NCBI RefSeq assembly: GCF_000286955.2
Contig: NZ_AJYK02000057.1
Span: 17,165-81,164, forward strand
Origin: Vibrio rumoiensis 1S-45
GTDB taxonomy: Bacteria > Pseudomonadota > Gammaproteobacteria > Enterobacterales > Vibrionaceae
Direction: 5' to 3'
Length of the DNA: 64,000 nucleotides
This document shows positions 10,307 through 19,754 of this stretch, in pieces. The stretch's first letter is position 1; each line of letters opens with the position of its first letter. The position numbers and the translations under genes are program-made. The notes under the pieces were generated by a model. The model did no database searches. It saw nothing but the letters and a program-made list of their open reading frames with translations, and was not told the DNA's origin.

Positions 10307-11644
10307 ATGTCAACGAGAAAATATTTTGGAACCGACGGTGTGCGCGGCAAAGTCGGCCAGTTTCCTATCACGCCTGATTTTATGTTAAAGCTCGGTTGGG
10401 CAGCTGGGCGCGTATTAGCCCAACAAGGAACCAAGCAAGTTATTATTGGTAAAGATACTCGAATTTCAGGCTATATGCTTGAATCAGCATTAGAAGCAGG
10501 TTTAGCTGCGGCGGGTTTGAAGGCGATTTTTACTGGGCCAATGCCAACACCAGCTGTCGCATACTTGACGCAAACTTTCCGAGCGGAAGCCGGTATCGTT
10601 ATTTCTGCATCGCATAACCCGTATTATGATAACGGGATTAAGTTTTTTTCTTCTGAAGGGACTAAGCTGCCAGATTCTGTAGAGTTAGCAATTGAAGCGG
10701 AACTTGAAAAAGACATTGAATGTGTCGAATCAGCATTATTGGGTAAAGCAAAAAGAATGGTCGACGCTGCAGGCCGCTATATTGAATTTTGTAAGAGCAC
10801 CTTCCCGAATGAATTAAGCTTAAAAGACTTAAAGATTGTTGTGGATTGCGCTCATGGTGCAACCTACCACATTGCGCCTAGTGTCTTTACTGAGCTTGGA
10901 GCGGAAGTCATTGCTATCGGTTGTGAGCCAAACGGCTTAAATATCAATGATGAAGTTGGTGCAACCGATGTTCGCGCATTACAAGCTCGAGTGTTGGAAG
11001 AAAAAGCCGACCTTGGCTTAGCGTTTGATGGTGATGGCGACCGTATCATCATGGTTGATGAGCTAGGTAATAAAGTCGATGGTGATCAAATTGCTTATAT
11101 AATTGCCCGTGATGCACTACGTCGTGGCGATTTAAAAGGTGGCGTTGTTGGTACACTGATGACCAATTTAGGCATGGAAAATGGCTTAAAACAATTAGGT
11201 ATTCCATTTGTACGTTCAAAAGTTGGCGATCGTTATGTAATGGAGCAATTGCTTGAAAATAATTGGAAAATTGGTGCTGAAAATTCAGGGCACGTTATTC
11301 TGTTAGATAAAGTAACCACTGGTGATGCTATCGTTGCTGCGTTACAGGTATTAGCGTCGGTAGTCGGAAGCAAGTTATCATTAAACGTACTGGCGTCGGG
11401 CATGACACTTTACCCGCAAGTTTTGGTAAACGTACGTTTTTCTGGTAATGCAGATCCACTACAAAATCCATCTGTACTTGAAGCGGTTTCTAGTGTGGAA
11501 AAGCAACTTGGTGATAAAGGTCGAGTATTGCTGCGTAAATCAGGAACCGAGCCATTAATTCGAGTTATGGTGGAAGGGGAAGATGCACAATTAGTTGAAT
11601 CTTCAGCTAATGCCATTGCTGATAAAGTAAAAGAAAGTTGCTAA
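10307..11644 (+). CDS. glmM: Phosphoglucosamine mutase
   Basis: GlmM interconverts glucosamine-6-phosphate and glucosamine-1-phosphate, feeding UDP-GlcNAc synthesis for peptidoglycan and LPS. The start at 10307 gives 445 aa, the same length as E. coli GlmM, begins [14 protein letters not shown] and follows an AAGGA ribosome-binding site; a longer open frame starting 12 codons earlier has no such support. The phosphoserine loop [10 protein letters not shown] places the catalytic serine at residue 102, the magnesium loop is DGDGDR, and the C-terminal phosphate-binding loop is [15 protein letters not shown]. Confidence 0.97.
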   Translation: MSTRKYFGTDGVRGKVGQFPITPDFMLKLGWAAGRVLAQQGTKQVIIGKDTRISGYMLESALEAGLAAAGLKAIFTGPMPTPAVAYLTQTFRAEAGIVISASHNPYYDNGIKFFSSEGTKLPDSVELAIEAELEKDIECVESALLGKAKRMVDAAGRYIEFCKSTFPNELSLKDLKIVVDCAHGATYHIAPSVFTELGAEVIAIGCEPNGLNINDEVGATDVRALQARVLEEKADLGLAFDGDGDRIIMVDELGNKVDGDQIAYIIARDALRRGDLKGGVVGTLMTNLGMENGLKQLGIPFVRSKVGDRYVMEQLLENNWKIGAENSGHVILLDKVTTGDAIVAALQVLASVVGSKLSLNVLASGMTLYPQVLVNVRFSGNADPLQNPSVLEAVSSVEKQLGDKGRVLLRKSGTEPLIRVMVEGEDAQLVESSANAIADKVKESC

Positions 11645-11656
11645 AAGCAATAATCA

Positions 11657-11698
11657 TTGGTCAGTAAAAGTAGATGAGTAGCATCATTTTCTGACCAA
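11657..11698 (+). terminator. Possible compound hairpin after glmM
   Basis: TTGGTCAG (11657-11664) pairs with CTGACCAA (11691-11698), enclosing a smaller GATG/CATC stem. There is no immediate T-run, so it may be a processing or weak termination structure rather than a classical terminator. Confidence 0.35.
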
Positions 11699-11763
11699 AT
11701 TGCTGCTTTTGTGCCTTTTTTAATCGTTTAAGCATCAACATGCACTTTTTTGATAATTTTTTC

Positions 11764-11792
11764 TTGTCAGCTAGTGCCGCTTTCGTTAGTAT
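11764..11792 (+). promoter_or_regulatory. Sigma-70 promoter for secG and tRNA-Leu
   Basis: TTGTCA (11764-11769) and TAGTAT (11787-11792) are exactly 17 bp apart, with the expected start point about 70 nt upstream of secG. The early transcript contains a short CACCTC/GAGGTG hairpin (11793-11815). Confidence 0.7.
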
Positions 11793-11869
11793 CACCTCGC
11801 CTCATTAGGGAGGTGCGTTGTTGTTGGCTTTAGTCACTCAACTCAAAAATTCAGAACATAGGTGGAAAA

Positions 11870-12217
11870 ATGTTAACAGTTCTACTTGTGATTTATCTTC
11901 TGGCTGCGCTTGGTGTAATTGGCCTAGTGTTGATTCAGCAGGGTAAAGGCGCAGACATGGGAGCCTCTTTCGGGGCTGGAGCATCAAATACAGTATTTGG
12001 CTCTGGTGGCTCAGGAAATTTCCTAACCCGATCTACAGCAATTTTTGCGACAATATTTTTCATTATTAGTTTAGTGCTTGGCCATATGTCAACGGCTAAA
12101 GATGAATCTCAGTTTGCTGCACCAGGCCTTGGTCTAGAACAGAAAGCTGATCTAAAAGATAAAGTCGCTACTGATGAAATTCCTGCTCCAAAGAGCAATG
12201 ATGAGATTCCTCAGTAA
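11870..12217 (+). CDS. secG: Preprotein translocase subunit SecG
   Basis: SecG is the small auxiliary subunit of the SecYEG translocon in the inner membrane. The 115-aa protein has two transmembrane helices (about residues 3-22 and 55-74) joined by the conserved glycine-rich loop LIQQGKGADMGASFGAG...SGNFLTR, and a charged, acidic C-terminal tail. A GGTGG Shine-Dalgarno precedes the ATG. tRNA-Leu begins 15 nt after the stop, so the tRNA is almost certainly released from the secG transcript, the same secG-leuU arrangement as in E. coli. Confidence 0.96.
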   Translation: MLTVLLVIYLLAALGVIGLVLIQQGKGADMGASFGAGASNTVFGSGGSGNFLTRSTAIFATIFFIISLVLGHMSTAKDESQFAAPGLGLEQKADLKDKVATDEIPAPKSNDEIPQ

Positions 12218-12232
12218 GTAAAAGATAGTATT

Positions 12233-12317
12233 GCCGAGATGGTGAAATTGGTAGACACGCTAGCATGAGGTGCTAGTGCCTTATGGTGTGGGGGTTCAAG
12301 TCCCCCTCTCGGCACCA
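12233..12317 (+). tRNA. leuU: tRNA-Leu (anticodon GAG)
   Basis: This 85-nt class II tRNA has a GCCGAGA/TCTCGGC acceptor stem, encoded ACCA end, D-loop with GGTAGAC, and anticodon stem CTAGC/GCTAG closing the loop ATGAGGT with GAG at the centre. It has the long variable arm expected of tRNA-Leu and a T-arm with GGTTCAAGTCC. It lies directly after secG, as leuU does in E. coli. Confidence 0.97.
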
Positions 12318-12331
12318 TTGTTTGTTAAAGC

Positions 12332-12359
12332 TTGTAAAGTCTAAGCTAGCGCGTATAAT
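12332..12359 (+). promoter_or_regulatory. Strong sigma-70 promoter for tRNA-fMet and the rimP operon
   Basis: TTGTAA (12332-12337) and TATAAT (12354-12359) are 16 bp apart and are followed by GCCGCTC. A GC-rich discriminator of this kind is typical of stringently controlled stable-RNA promoters. It lies between the two tRNA genes. Confidence 0.8.
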
Positions 12360-12387
12360 GCCGCTCAGATTAGAAAGCAATATCGGA

Positions 12388-12464
<77 letters not shown>

Positions 12465-12565
12465 ATCCTTTTTAAGGAAATGCTTTTGCAAGTTTTTGTG
12501 TTTAAAGTCTGACTTTTTACACAGCTAAGCTAAACTATAGCTTGGTAATATCAGGGTCCAGCAAT

Positions 12566-12594
12566 AAAAAACCCCGAATTCGGGGTTTTTTATT
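12566..12594 (+). terminator. Terminator after tRNA-fMet
   Basis: The palindrome AAAAACCCCG-AATT-CGGGGTTTTTT (12566-12591) is a textbook intrinsic terminator and could act in either direction. Confidence 0.88.
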
Positions 12595-12666
12595 ATCTGC
12601 GCACTTAGATTGGCTCTTTTTTAGCAAATTTAACGTGTTTTGTGGATAATGCATGGTGTTTGAATT

Positions 12667-12687
12667 GGGCTTTATGCCCTTTTTTTG
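12667..12687 (+). terminator. Weak terminator-like hairpin in rimP leader
   Basis: GGGC (12667-12670) and GCCC (12676-12679) form only a 4-bp stem, but eight T follow directly. It lies about 90 nt upstream of rimP and may serve as an attenuator. Confidence 0.4.
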
Positions 12688-12777
12688 TTTCTGGACACTC
12701 GGCTTTAAGCTTTTTATTCCATTAAGTTTGCAACAAACATGAGCAAACCTTGGAAAGCTTCATTTCCGGAGAATTTA

Positions 12778-13233
12778 ATGACTGGTTTAGAAAAACAATT
12801 AACCGAACTTTTAGATGCCCCTGTCGCGGCTTCAGGTTATGAATTAGTTGGCTTGGAATTTATCCGTGCTGGCGAACATTCGACATTACGTATTTTTATT
12901 GATCATGAAAATGGCATTAACGTTGATGATTGCGCTGAAGTTAGCCGTCAAGTTAGTGCTGTTATGGATGTTGAAGATCCAATTACAGTGGCATACAACT
13001 TAGAAGTCTCCTCTCCAGGTTTGGAGCGTCCACTATTCAAACCTGCACATTACCGACAGTTTATCGGACACGAAGTGAACTTGGTTTTGAAAATGGCGAT
13101 GAATAATCGTCGCAAATGGAAAGGCGTAATTTCGACTATTGACGGAGAAATCGTAACTCTAGATGTCGATGGTCAAGAAGAACAATTTGCTTTAAGTAAT
13201 ATTTCTAAAGCTAACTTGATACCAAAATTTTAA
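12778..13233 (+). CDS. rimP: Ribosome maturation factor RimP
   Basis: RimP helps mature the 30S subunit. The start at 12778 gives 151 aa, begins [16 protein letters not shown] as in other Vibrio RimP and follows CCGGAG. The upstream in-frame ATG at 12739 would add 13 residues without family support. Visible blocks are [51 protein letters not shown] and the C-terminal [17 protein letters not shown]. nusA follows 18 nt later; this is the first gene of the rimP-nusA-infB operon. Confidence 0.96.
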   Translation: MTGLEKQLTELLDAPVAASGYELVGLEFIRAGEHSTLRIFIDHENGINVDDCAEVSRQVSAVMDVEDPITVAYNLEVSSPGLERPLFKPAHYRQFIGHEVNLVLKMAMNNRRKWKGVISTIDGEIVTLDVDGQEEQFALSNISKANLIPKF

Positions 13234-13251
13234 GTCTGAAGAGGCATAAAC

Positions 13252-14739
13252 ATGAATAAAGAAATTTTAGCGGTAGTTGAAGCTGTTTCGAATGAGAAAG
13301 GGGTTCCCCGTGAGCGTATTTTTGAAGCATTAGAAATTGCTTTAGCTACGGCAACTAAGAAAAAAAGCGCACATGAAATTGAAGTTCGCGTTGAGATCGA
13401 TCGTAAGACCGGCGATTTTGATACTTTCCGTCGTTGGTTAGTGGTGGCAGAAGTTGAGTTTCCAACAAAGGAAATGTCAATTGAAGCAGCGCAATACGAT
13501 GATGAATCGCTTGAACTTGGTGACTACGTTGAAGACGATATTGAATCGGTAACCTTCGACCGTATTACCACGCAAACAGCGAAACAAGTTATCGTACAAA
13601 AAGTACGTGAAGCTGAACGTGCACAAATCGTTGAGCAATTTATCGATAATGAAGGTGAGTTGGTTACGGGTGTTGTTAAAAAAGCAACTCGTGATGCTGT
13701 TATCGTCGATCTTGGTAATAATGCAGAATCAGTCATTTTACGCGAAGATCAATTGCCGCGTGAAAACTTACGTCCTGGCGATCGTATCCGTGGTTTACTT
13801 TATGCAGTTAAACCTGAAGCGCGTGGTTTCCAGCTTTTCTTAACTCGTTCAAAATCTGAAATGCTTATCGAGCTTTTCCGTATTGAAGTGCCAGAAATTG
13901 GCGAAGAGCTAATTGAATTGAAAGCGGCGGCTCGTGATCCAGGTTCTCGTGCCAAAATCGCAGTAAAAACCAACGACCGTCGTATTGACCCTGTTGGTGC
14001 TTGTGTTGGTATGCGTGGAGCACGTGTACAAGCTGTTTCTGGTGAGCTTGGTGGTGAGCGTATTGATATCGTGCTTTGGGATGATAACCCAGCGCAATTT
14101 GTTATCAACGCAATGGCTCCTGCGGATGTAGCTTCAATCATTGTTGATGAAGATACTCACTCAATGGATATTGCAGTTGAAGCAGATAATTTAGCACAAG
14201 CTATAGGCCGTAGTGGCCAAAACGTACGTTTAGCCTCTCAACTAACGGGTTGGGAATTGAACGTAATGACAGTTGCAGACCTTAAAAATAAGCATCAAGA
14301 AGAATCAGTAGCCGCTATTGAAAACTTCATGAAGCATCTTGATATTGAACAAGACTTTGCTGAAATGCTTGTTGAAGAAGGTTTCTCAACATTAGAAGAA
14401 ATCGCTTACGTACCAGTAAATGAATTACTTGAAATTGACGGCCTTGAAGAAGAAATGGTTGAAGAGCTACGTGCTCGAGCTAAAAATGCATTGACCACTT
14501 TAGCGCTTGTTCAAGAAGAGTCACTGGATGGTTTAGAGCCTGCTGAAGATCTACTTGCTTTAGACGGTTTAGAGCGCGAATTAGCGTTTAAACTAGCAGC
14601 TAAAGGTGTAGTGACTTTAGAAGATTTAGCTGACCAAGGCATTGATGACCTAGAAGGCATCGAAGGCTTAACAGATGAACGTGCAGGCGAATTAATTATG
14701 GCCGCTCGTAATATTTGCTGGTTTGGCGACGAAGAATAA
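13252..14739 (+). CDS. nusA: Transcription termination/antitermination factor NusA
   Basis: NusA binds RNA polymerase and modulates pausing, intrinsic and Rho-dependent termination and antitermination. The 495-aa protein, the same length as in E. coli, has an N-terminal polymerase-binding domain (1-130), an S1 domain from about 134 ([20 protein letters not shown]), two KH domains (about 200-345, including [17 protein letters not shown] and [18 protein letters not shown]) and two C-terminal acidic repeats that bind alpha-CTD and lambda N in E. coli. A GAGG Shine-Dalgarno lies before the ATG. It is 21 nt upstream of infB. Confidence 0.98.
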   Translation: MNKEILAVVEAVSNEKGVPRERIFEALEIALATATKKKSAHEIEVRVEIDRKTGDFDTFRRWLVVAEVEFPTKEMSIEAAQYDDESLELGDYVEDDIESVTFDRITTQTAKQVIVQKVREAERAQIVEQFIDNEGELVTGVVKKATRDAVIVDLGNNAESVILREDQLPRENLRPGDRIRGLLYAVKPEARGFQLFLTRSKSEMLIELFRIEVPEIGEELIELKAAARDPGSRAKIAVKTNDRRIDPVGACVGMRGARVQAVSGELGGERIDIVLWDDNPAQFVINAMAPADVASIIVDEDTHSMDIAVEADNLAQAIGRSGQNVRLASQLTGWELNVMTVADLKNKHQEESVAAIENFMKHLDIEQDFAEMLVEEGFSTLEEIAYVPVNELLEIDGLEEEMVEELRARAKNALTTLALVQEESLDGLEPAEDLLALDGLERELAFKLAAKGVVTLEDLADQGIDDLEGIEGLTDERAGELIMAARNICWFGDEE

Positions 14740-14760
14740 TTTCAGCAAGGAGAAAGCAGT

Positions 14761-17448
14761 ATGACAGAACTGACAGTGAAAGCACTGAGTGAAGAAATTG
14801 GTACACCAGTTGAACGCTTGGTAGAACAACTTGCTGATGCTGGTATGAAAAAAGCCAGTACAGACAACGTTACAGATGCAGAGAAGCAACAACTTCTTAC
14901 GTATCTTAAAAAAGAACATGGCAGTGCATCTGGTGATTCAGAGCCGACTCGTTTGACTTTACAACGTAAAACCAAAAGCACATTAAGTGTGGCTGCTGGT
15001 GGCGGTAAAAGTAAAGAAGTTCAAGTAGAAGTGCGTAAGAAACGCACCTACGTGAAGCGTTCAGCTGTTGAAGATGAAGCCAACCGTGAAGCTGAAGAAC
15101 AAGCCGCACGTGAAGCAGAAATTGCAGCGCAACATGCCGCCGAAGAAAAAGCGAAACAAGAAGCAGAAGCTAAAATGAAAGCAGAAGCCGCCGCGAAAGC
15201 AAAACGTGAAGCTGATGAAAAGGCAAAACGTGAAGCTGCCGAAAAAGCGAAAGTTGAAGAAAAATCAGCTCCAAAACGTTCTCCTGAAGAAAAAGCAAAA
15301 CATGACGCTGCGAAAAAAGAAGCAGAATCATTAAAGCGCCGTCAGGAAGAAGAAGCTCAACGTAAAGCAGAACAAGAAGCTCAAAAATTGGTTGAAGAAG
15401 CACGTAAACTAGCAGAAGAAAATGAAGTTCGTTGGTCAGAAGAAGAGAAGAAGAAGAAAGAATCTGAAAACTCTGATTACCATGTAACGACGAACGTACA
15501 CGCTCGTGCTGCAGAAGATGAAGCTGATCGTCGCAGTGAAGCAAGTCGTCGTAAAAAGAAAAAGCCAGCGAAGAAAGAAGAAGAACGTAACACTGGCGGA
15601 CGTAACGCTCGTGGTGGACGTAATAACCGTAAAGGTAAACTTGCGAAACCAACATCTATGCAACATGGCTTCGATAAGTCAGCAACCGTTGCTAAATCTG
15701 ATGTTGTGATTGGTGAGACAATTGTTGTATCTGAATTGGCAAGCAAAATGTCAGTGAAAGGTACGGAAGTCATCAAAACTATGATGAAAATGGGCGCAAT
15801 GGCGACCATCAACCAAGTGATTGACCAAGAAACTGCACAGCTTGTGGCAGAGGAAATGGGTCACAAGGTTATTCTTCGTAAAGAAAATGAATTAGAAGAA
15901 GCGATTCTATCTGATCGTGACGACAGTTCAGAAGCGGTATCTCGTGCGCCTGTTGTGACTATCATGGGTCACGTTGACCACGGTAAGACATCGACACTGG
16001 ATTATATCCGTCGTAGCCGTGTTGCTTCTGGTGAAGCGGGTGGTATTACTCAGCACATCGGTGCATACCACGTTGAAACTGACAATGGCATGATCACCTT
16101 CCTAGATACTCCAGGACACGCCGCGTTTACTTCAATGCGTGCTCGTGGTGCTCAAGCGACAGATATCGTTGTACTTGTTGTTGCTGCCGATGATGGTGTA
16201 ATGCCACAAACCATTGAAGCGATTCAGCATGCTAAAGCGGCTGGCGTTCCTTTGATTATTGCAGTAAACAAAATTGATAAAGAAGGCGCGAACCCTGATA
16301 ACGTTAAGAATGAGCTTGCTCAGTATGACGTTATTCCTGAAGAATGGGGCGGCGAAAACATGTTCGTTCACATTTCTGCAAAAGTGGGAACCAATATTGA
16401 AGGTTTACTTGAAGCTATCTTACTTCAGTCTGAAGTTCTTGAGCTTAAAGCAGTAACCGACGGCATGGCTTCTGGTGTGGTTGTTGAATCTCGCCTTGAT
16501 AAAGGTCGTGGTCCAGTTGCAACTGTACTTGTACAAGCGGGTACTCTACGCAAGGGCGACATCGTACTGTGTGGACAAGAATACGGCCGTGTTCGTGCTA
16601 TGCGTGATGAAAATGGTCAAGACATTGAAACTGCGGGTCCATCGATTCCAGTGGAAATTCTTGGTCTATCTGGTGTTCCTGCGTCAGGTGATGAAGCGAC
16701 AGTAGTACGTGATGAGCGTAAAGCACGTGAAGTTGCGAACTACCGTCAAGGTAAATTCCGTGATGTGAAGCTGGCTCGTCAGCAAAAATCGAAACTTGAA
16801 AACATGTTCTCTAACATGGAAGCAGGTGAAGTTGCTGAACTGAACGTGGTACTTAAAGCGGACGTTCAAGGTTCGGTAGAAGCGATTGCCGACTCACTAC
16901 GTAAACTTTCAACTGAAGAAGTGAAAGTGAACATAGTAGGTTCTGGTGTGGGTGGTATTACTGAAACGGATGCAGTACTTGCAGCCGCTTCTAACGCCAT
17001 CTTACTTGGTTTTAACGTCCGTGCTGATGCTTCAGCTCGCCGCACTGTTGAAAACGAAAGCTTAGATCTTCGTTACTACTCAATCATTTACCAATTGATT
17101 GACGAAGTGAAACAAGCGATGGGCGGTATGCTTGCTCCTGAATTTAGACAAGAAATCATTGGTCTTGCTGAAGTTCGTGACGTGTTCAAGTCACCTAAAC
17201 TGGGTGCTATCGCAGGTTGTATGGTAACTGAAGGCTTAATTAAGCGTAGTAACCCAATCCGCGTACTTCGCGATAACATCGTTATCTACGAAGGTGAGCT
17301 AGAATCGCTACGTCGCTTTAAAGATGACGTACAAGAAGTTCGTAACGGTTACGAATGTGGTATCGGTGTTAAGAACTACAATGACGTTCGCGCTGGTGAC
17401 CAAATCGAAGTATTCGAAATCGTTGAAATTAAGCGTACTCTTGATTAA
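14761..17448 (+). CDS. infB: Translation initiation factor IF-2
   Basis: IF-2 is the GTPase that places fMet-tRNA on the 30S subunit and promotes subunit joining. The 895-aa protein has an N-terminal IF2N domain (1-50), a long Ala/Glu/Lys-rich helical linker (about 95-290), a second IF2N domain, then the G domain with G1 GHVDHGKT at 403-410, DTPGH and NKID at 503-506, followed by domains II-IV (fMet-tRNA binding). The linker is low-complexity and causes spurious long antisense open frames at 15170-15666. An AAGGAG site precedes the ATG. Internal starts producing shorter IF-2 forms, known in E. coli, were not resolved here. Confidence 0.98.
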   Translation: MTELTVKALSEEIGTPVERLVEQLADAGMKKASTDNVTDAEKQQLLTYLKKEHGSASGDSEPTRLTLQRKTKSTLSVAAGGGKSKEVQVEVRKKRTYVKRSAVEDEANREAEEQAAREAEIAAQHAAEEKAKQEAEAKMKAEAAAKAKREADEKAKREAAEKAKVEEKSAPKRSPEEKAKHDAAKKEAESLKRRQEEEAQRKAEQEAQKLVEEARKLAEENEVRWSEEEKKKKESENSDYHVTTNVHARAAEDEADRRSEASRRKKKKPAKKEEERNTGGRNARGGRNNRKGKLAKPTSMQHGFDKSATVAKSDVVIGETIVVSELASKMSVKGTEVIKTMMKMGAMATINQVIDQETAQLVAEEMGHKVILRKENELEEAILSDRDDSSEAVSRAPVVTIMGHVDHGKTSTLDYIRRSRVASGEAGGITQHIGAYHVETDNGMITFLDTPGHAAFTSMRARGAQATDIVVLVVAADDGVMPQTIEAIQHAKAAGVPLIIAVNKIDKEGANPDNVKNELAQYDVIPEEWGGENMFVHISAKVGTNIEGLLEAILLQSEVLELKAVTDGMASGVVVESRLDKGRGPVATVLVQAGTLRKGDIVLCGQEYGRVRAMRDENGQDIETAGPSIPVEILGLSGVPASGDEATVVRDERKAREVANYRQGKFRDVKLARQQKSKLENMFSNMEAGEVAELNVVLKADVQGSVEAIADSLRKLSTEEVKVNIVGSGVGGITETDAVLAAASNAILLGFNVRADASARRTVENESLDLRYYSIIYQLIDEVKQAMGGMLAPEFRQEIIGLAEVRDVFKSPKLGAIAGCMVTEGLIKRSNPIRVLRDNIVIYEGELESLRRFKDDVQEVRNGYECGIGVKNYNDVRAGDQIEVFEIVEIKRTLD

Positions 17449-17497
17449 TTTAAAATCTGACTTAACCTCCTAGGTTAGCAAGATTTCTTAATACACT

Positions 17498-17526
17498 ATG
17501 GGGGGCATTATGCTCCCCATTTTTTC
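17498..17526 (+). terminator. Terminator between infB and rbfA
   Basis: ATGGGGGGCA (17498-17507) pairs with TGCTCCCCAT (17511-17520), 10 bp with one G-U and a 3-nt loop, followed by TTTTT. It implies partial termination after infB, or a downstream promoter for rbfA-truB. Confidence 0.85.
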
Positions 17527-17564
17527 TGTTATATGTGATATTAAATCGCAGCAGAGGTAACAAT

Positions 17565-17966
17565 ATGTCCAAAGAATTTAGCCGTGCACAACGTGTTGCA
17601 CAACAATTACAAAAAGAGCTAGCCTCGATTTTACAACGTGATGTACGTGATTCTCGTATCGGAATGGTGACGATTTCTGACGTTGAAGTTTCACGTGATT
17701 TAGCTTATGCCAAAGTATTCGTGACTTTCTTATGTGTGGGTGAACAAACTCCAGAGTCAAGCTTAGCGGCACTAAAAGAGCATGAAGTTGCGGTTCGTAT
17801 GACGCTAGGTAAGCGTATTCGTTTACGTCTAACACCAGAAGTTCGCTTTACTTACGACAACACCTTAACCGAAGGCATGCGCATGTCTAACTTGGTAAGT
17901 GAAGTCGTAAGCAAAGATAACCAACGCAAAAAAGAAGCTGGTCGTGAGGACGAAGGAGAAGAGTAA
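17565..17966 (+). CDS. rbfA: 30S ribosome-binding factor RbfA
   Basis: RbfA is a cold-shock KH-like protein that binds the 5' end of 16S rRNA and assists late 30S assembly. The start at 17565 gives 133 aa, equal to E. coli RbfA, and follows CAGAGG; a start ten codons upstream is less likely. Conserved blocks are [42 protein letters not shown] and [20 protein letters not shown]. Its stop codon TAA shares its last base with the ATG of truB, indicating translational coupling. Confidence 0.97.
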   Translation: MSKEFSRAQRVAQQLQKELASILQRDVRDSRIGMVTISDVEVSRDLAYAKVFVTFLCVGEQTPESSLAALKEHEVAVRMTLGKRIRLRLTPEVRFTYDNTLTEGMRMSNLVSEVVSKDNQRKKEAGREDEGEE

Positions 17967-18907
17967 TGGCTCGTAGACGTCGTGGTCGTCCTATTGACGG
18001 CGTTTTGTTATTGGATAAACCAACCAGTATTAGCTCTAATGATGCGCTGCAAAAAGTAAAACGTCTCTATTTCGCTGAGAAAGCAGGGCATACTGGTGCA
18101 TTGGATCCTTTAGCAACGGGTATGCTGCCAATTTGTCTTGGTGAAGCAACTAAGTTCTCTCAATTCCTATTAGATTCGGATAAGCGTTACCGTGTGGTTG
18201 CAAAATTAGGCGAGCGTACGGATACCTCCGATTCTGATGGTGAAGTGGTTCAAACTCGAGATGTGAACGTTGAAAGAGAATTTCTAGAAGCTTGCATTGA
18301 TAAGTTTCGCGGTACTACCGATCAAATTCCTTCGATGTTCTCTGCATTAAAATATCAAGGGAAACCTTTGTATGAATATGCACGTCAAGGCATCGAGGTT
18401 CCTCGTGAGTCACGTAAGATCACAGTGTTTGAACTTAAACTGATCCGCTTTGAAGGTGATGAAGTTGAAATGGAAGTGCATTGTTCAAAAGGCACTTACA
18501 TTCGCACCATTACGGATGATTTAGGTGAAATGTTAGGTTGTGGCGCGCATGTGACGTACTTACGTCGTATTGGTGTATCGCATTATCCAGCCGAGCGTAT
18601 GGTGACATTGGAGCAGCTTGAAGCTTTGATTGAACAAGCCAAAGAACAAGAGATTGAACCACGCGAGTTGTTGGATCCTCTACTATTGCCAATGGATACT
18701 GCAGTACAAGATTTACCGGAAGTGAATATGCTACCAAGCCTTGTTGGTTATGTTCAGCAGGGGCAAGCGGTACAAGTACCTGGTGCGCCTAGCGAAGGTA
18801 TTGTTCGCATGACGGCAGGTGAAGAGCGCTTATTCTTAGGCATTGCGCATATTGATGATGATGGGAAAGTTGCACCAAAGAGATTGGTGGTGTTTAGAGA
18901 AGAATAG
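17966..18907 (+). CDS. truB: tRNA pseudouridine(55) synthase TruB
   Basis: TruB isomerises U55 in the T-loop of tRNAs to pseudouridine. The 313-aa protein has the TruB signature [22 protein letters not shown] with the catalytic aspartate at residue 47, the family start [30 protein letters not shown], and a C-terminal PUA-like domain ([13 protein letters not shown]...). It overlaps rbfA by 1 nt. rpsO follows with its own promoter. Confidence 0.97.
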   Translation: MARRRRGRPIDGVLLLDKPTSISSNDALQKVKRLYFAEKAGHTGALDPLATGMLPICLGEATKFSQFLLDSDKRYRVVAKLGERTDTSDSDGEVVQTRDVNVEREFLEACIDKFRGTTDQIPSMFSALKYQGKPLYEYARQGIEVPRESRKITVFELKLIRFEGDEVEMEVHCSKGTYIRTITDDLGEMLGCGAHVTYLRRIGVSHYPAERMVTLEQLEALIEQAKEQEIEPRELLDPLLLPMDTAVQDLPEVNMLPSLVGYVQQGQAVQVPGAPSEGIVRMTAGEERLFLGIAHIDDDGKVAPKRLVVFREE

Positions 18908-18944
18908 GAAGCGCATTTCTATTCTTTAGGCGTCAGAATATCTC

Positions 18945-18973
18945 TTGCTCTTATGTTTTCGTTCCCCTATAAT
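18945..18973 (+). promoter_or_regulatory. Sigma-70 promoter for rpsO
   Basis: TTGCTC (18945-18950) and a perfect TATAAT (18968-18973) are 17 bp apart, followed by the GC-rich CCGCACC. The start point would be about 68 nt upstream of rpsO, leaving room for the S15-binding leader known in E. coli. Confidence 0.78.
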
Positions 18974-19047
18974 CCGCACCTCGCGTGATGGCTGAATCAG
19001 AGATTGGCTGTCACATTTTATAGATTAACTCTTATTAGGAGAGCATT

Positions 19048-19317
19048 ATGTCTCTGAATGCAGAAACTAAAGCAGCAATCGTTGCAGAATACGCACAAGT
19101 TGAAGGCGATACAGGTTCACCAGAAGTACAAGTAGCACTACTTACTGCTTCTATCAACCACCTACAAGGTCACTTTGCTGATCACAAACACGATCACCAC
19201 AGCCGTCGCGGTCTACTACGTATGGTTTCTCGTCGTCGTAAACTTCTAGATTACCTTAAAGGTAAAAACCTAGATCGTTACCACGCACTAATCAAGCGTC
19301 TTGGCCTACGTCGTTAA
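19048..19317 (+). CDS. rpsO: 30S ribosomal protein S15
   Basis: S15 binds the central domain of 16S rRNA early in 30S assembly and represses its own mRNA in E. coli. The 89-aa protein shows the S15 signature: [21 protein letters not shown] followed by [23 protein letters not shown]. An AGGAGAG site precedes the ATG. It has its own promoter and is followed by a terminator, then pnp, the conserved rpsO-pnp pair. Confidence 0.98.
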   Translation: MSLNAETKAAIVAEYAQVEGDTGSPEVQVALLTASINHLQGHFADHKHDHHSRRGLLRMVSRRRKLLDYLKGKNLDRYHALIKRLGLRR

Positions 19318-19420
19318 TTCGTCGTTTGGTTTAATACCAAGATTAGAAAGCATTTGTTTTATTGATTTGCTGCTTGCTTGAATTTCAACAAGCGAAGAAA
19401 AATAGACAGATACTTGATAA

Positions 19421-19444
19421 AAAGGAGCTTAGGCTCCTTTTTTG
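19421..19444 (+). terminator. Terminator after rpsO
   Basis: AAAGGAGC (19421-19428) pairs perfectly with GCTCCTTT (19433-19440) across a TTAG loop, with further T residues. A nearly identical hairpin follows pnp. Confidence 0.9.
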
Positions 19445-19485
19445 CGTTTGCCGTTTGGTGGATTAAACATTATCTAGCCCAAAAT

Positions 19486-19514
19486 AAGACATTTACGTCC
19501 AAGTGGTTTATACT
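19486..19514 (+). promoter_or_regulatory. Putative promoter for pnp
   Basis: AAGACA (19486-19491) and TATACT (19509-19514) are 17 bp apart. They lie upstream of the long pnp leader hairpin, as in E. coli, where pnp has its own promoter after rpsO. Confidence 0.6.
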
Positions 19515-19610
19515 ACGTCTCGTTTGTTTTAGTTAACGAATGCTCTATTAGCTAAATTAAAATAAACCTCTGTTGATTAACTTTACAGTCACCGATGTCG
19601 ACCATGAAGG

Positions 19611-19693
19611 TCGCGACTAATAACAGCCTTTTCCGTATCTCTCTTTAATCTTTTAGTGAGTTACAAATTAGAAAAAACTGCTATTAGTCGCGA
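19611..19693 (+). promoter_or_regulatory. Long stem-loop in pnp leader (probable RNase III target)
   Basis: TCGCGACTAATA (19611-19622) pairs perfectly with 19682-19693. After one A-C mismatch the stem continues with CAG/CTG, closing a loop of about 50 nt. In E. coli a long hairpin at the same position is cut by RNase III and PNPase then represses its own mRNA; the primary sequence differs but the architecture is the same. Confidence 0.7.
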
Positions 19694-19754
19694 TTGGTAA
19701 AGAAATCACAGGGTATTGAAATACTTTGAAATTATTAAATTTAAGGATCTTTAC

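Larger units (their letters stand above)
12465..12777 (+). promoter_or_regulatory. Leader between tRNA-fMet and rimP
   Basis: This 313-bp gap holds, in order, a strong terminator (12566-12594), a candidate second promoter TTAGCA (12621-12626) and GATAAT (12645-12650) with 18-bp spacing, and a weak terminator-like GGGC/GCCC hairpin followed by eight T (12667-12687). In E. coli, terminators and a second promoter also separate metY from rimP-nusA, and NusA limits its own operon. The same logic is likely here but is inferred. Confidence 0.5.

Noticed and set aside
15170..15812. Long open frames on the minus strand opposite infB
   Set aside because: They lie opposite the low-complexity Ala/Glu/Lys linker of IF-2 and read as Leu/Ser/Phe-rich nonsense. 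No ribosome-binding site or domain was seen.
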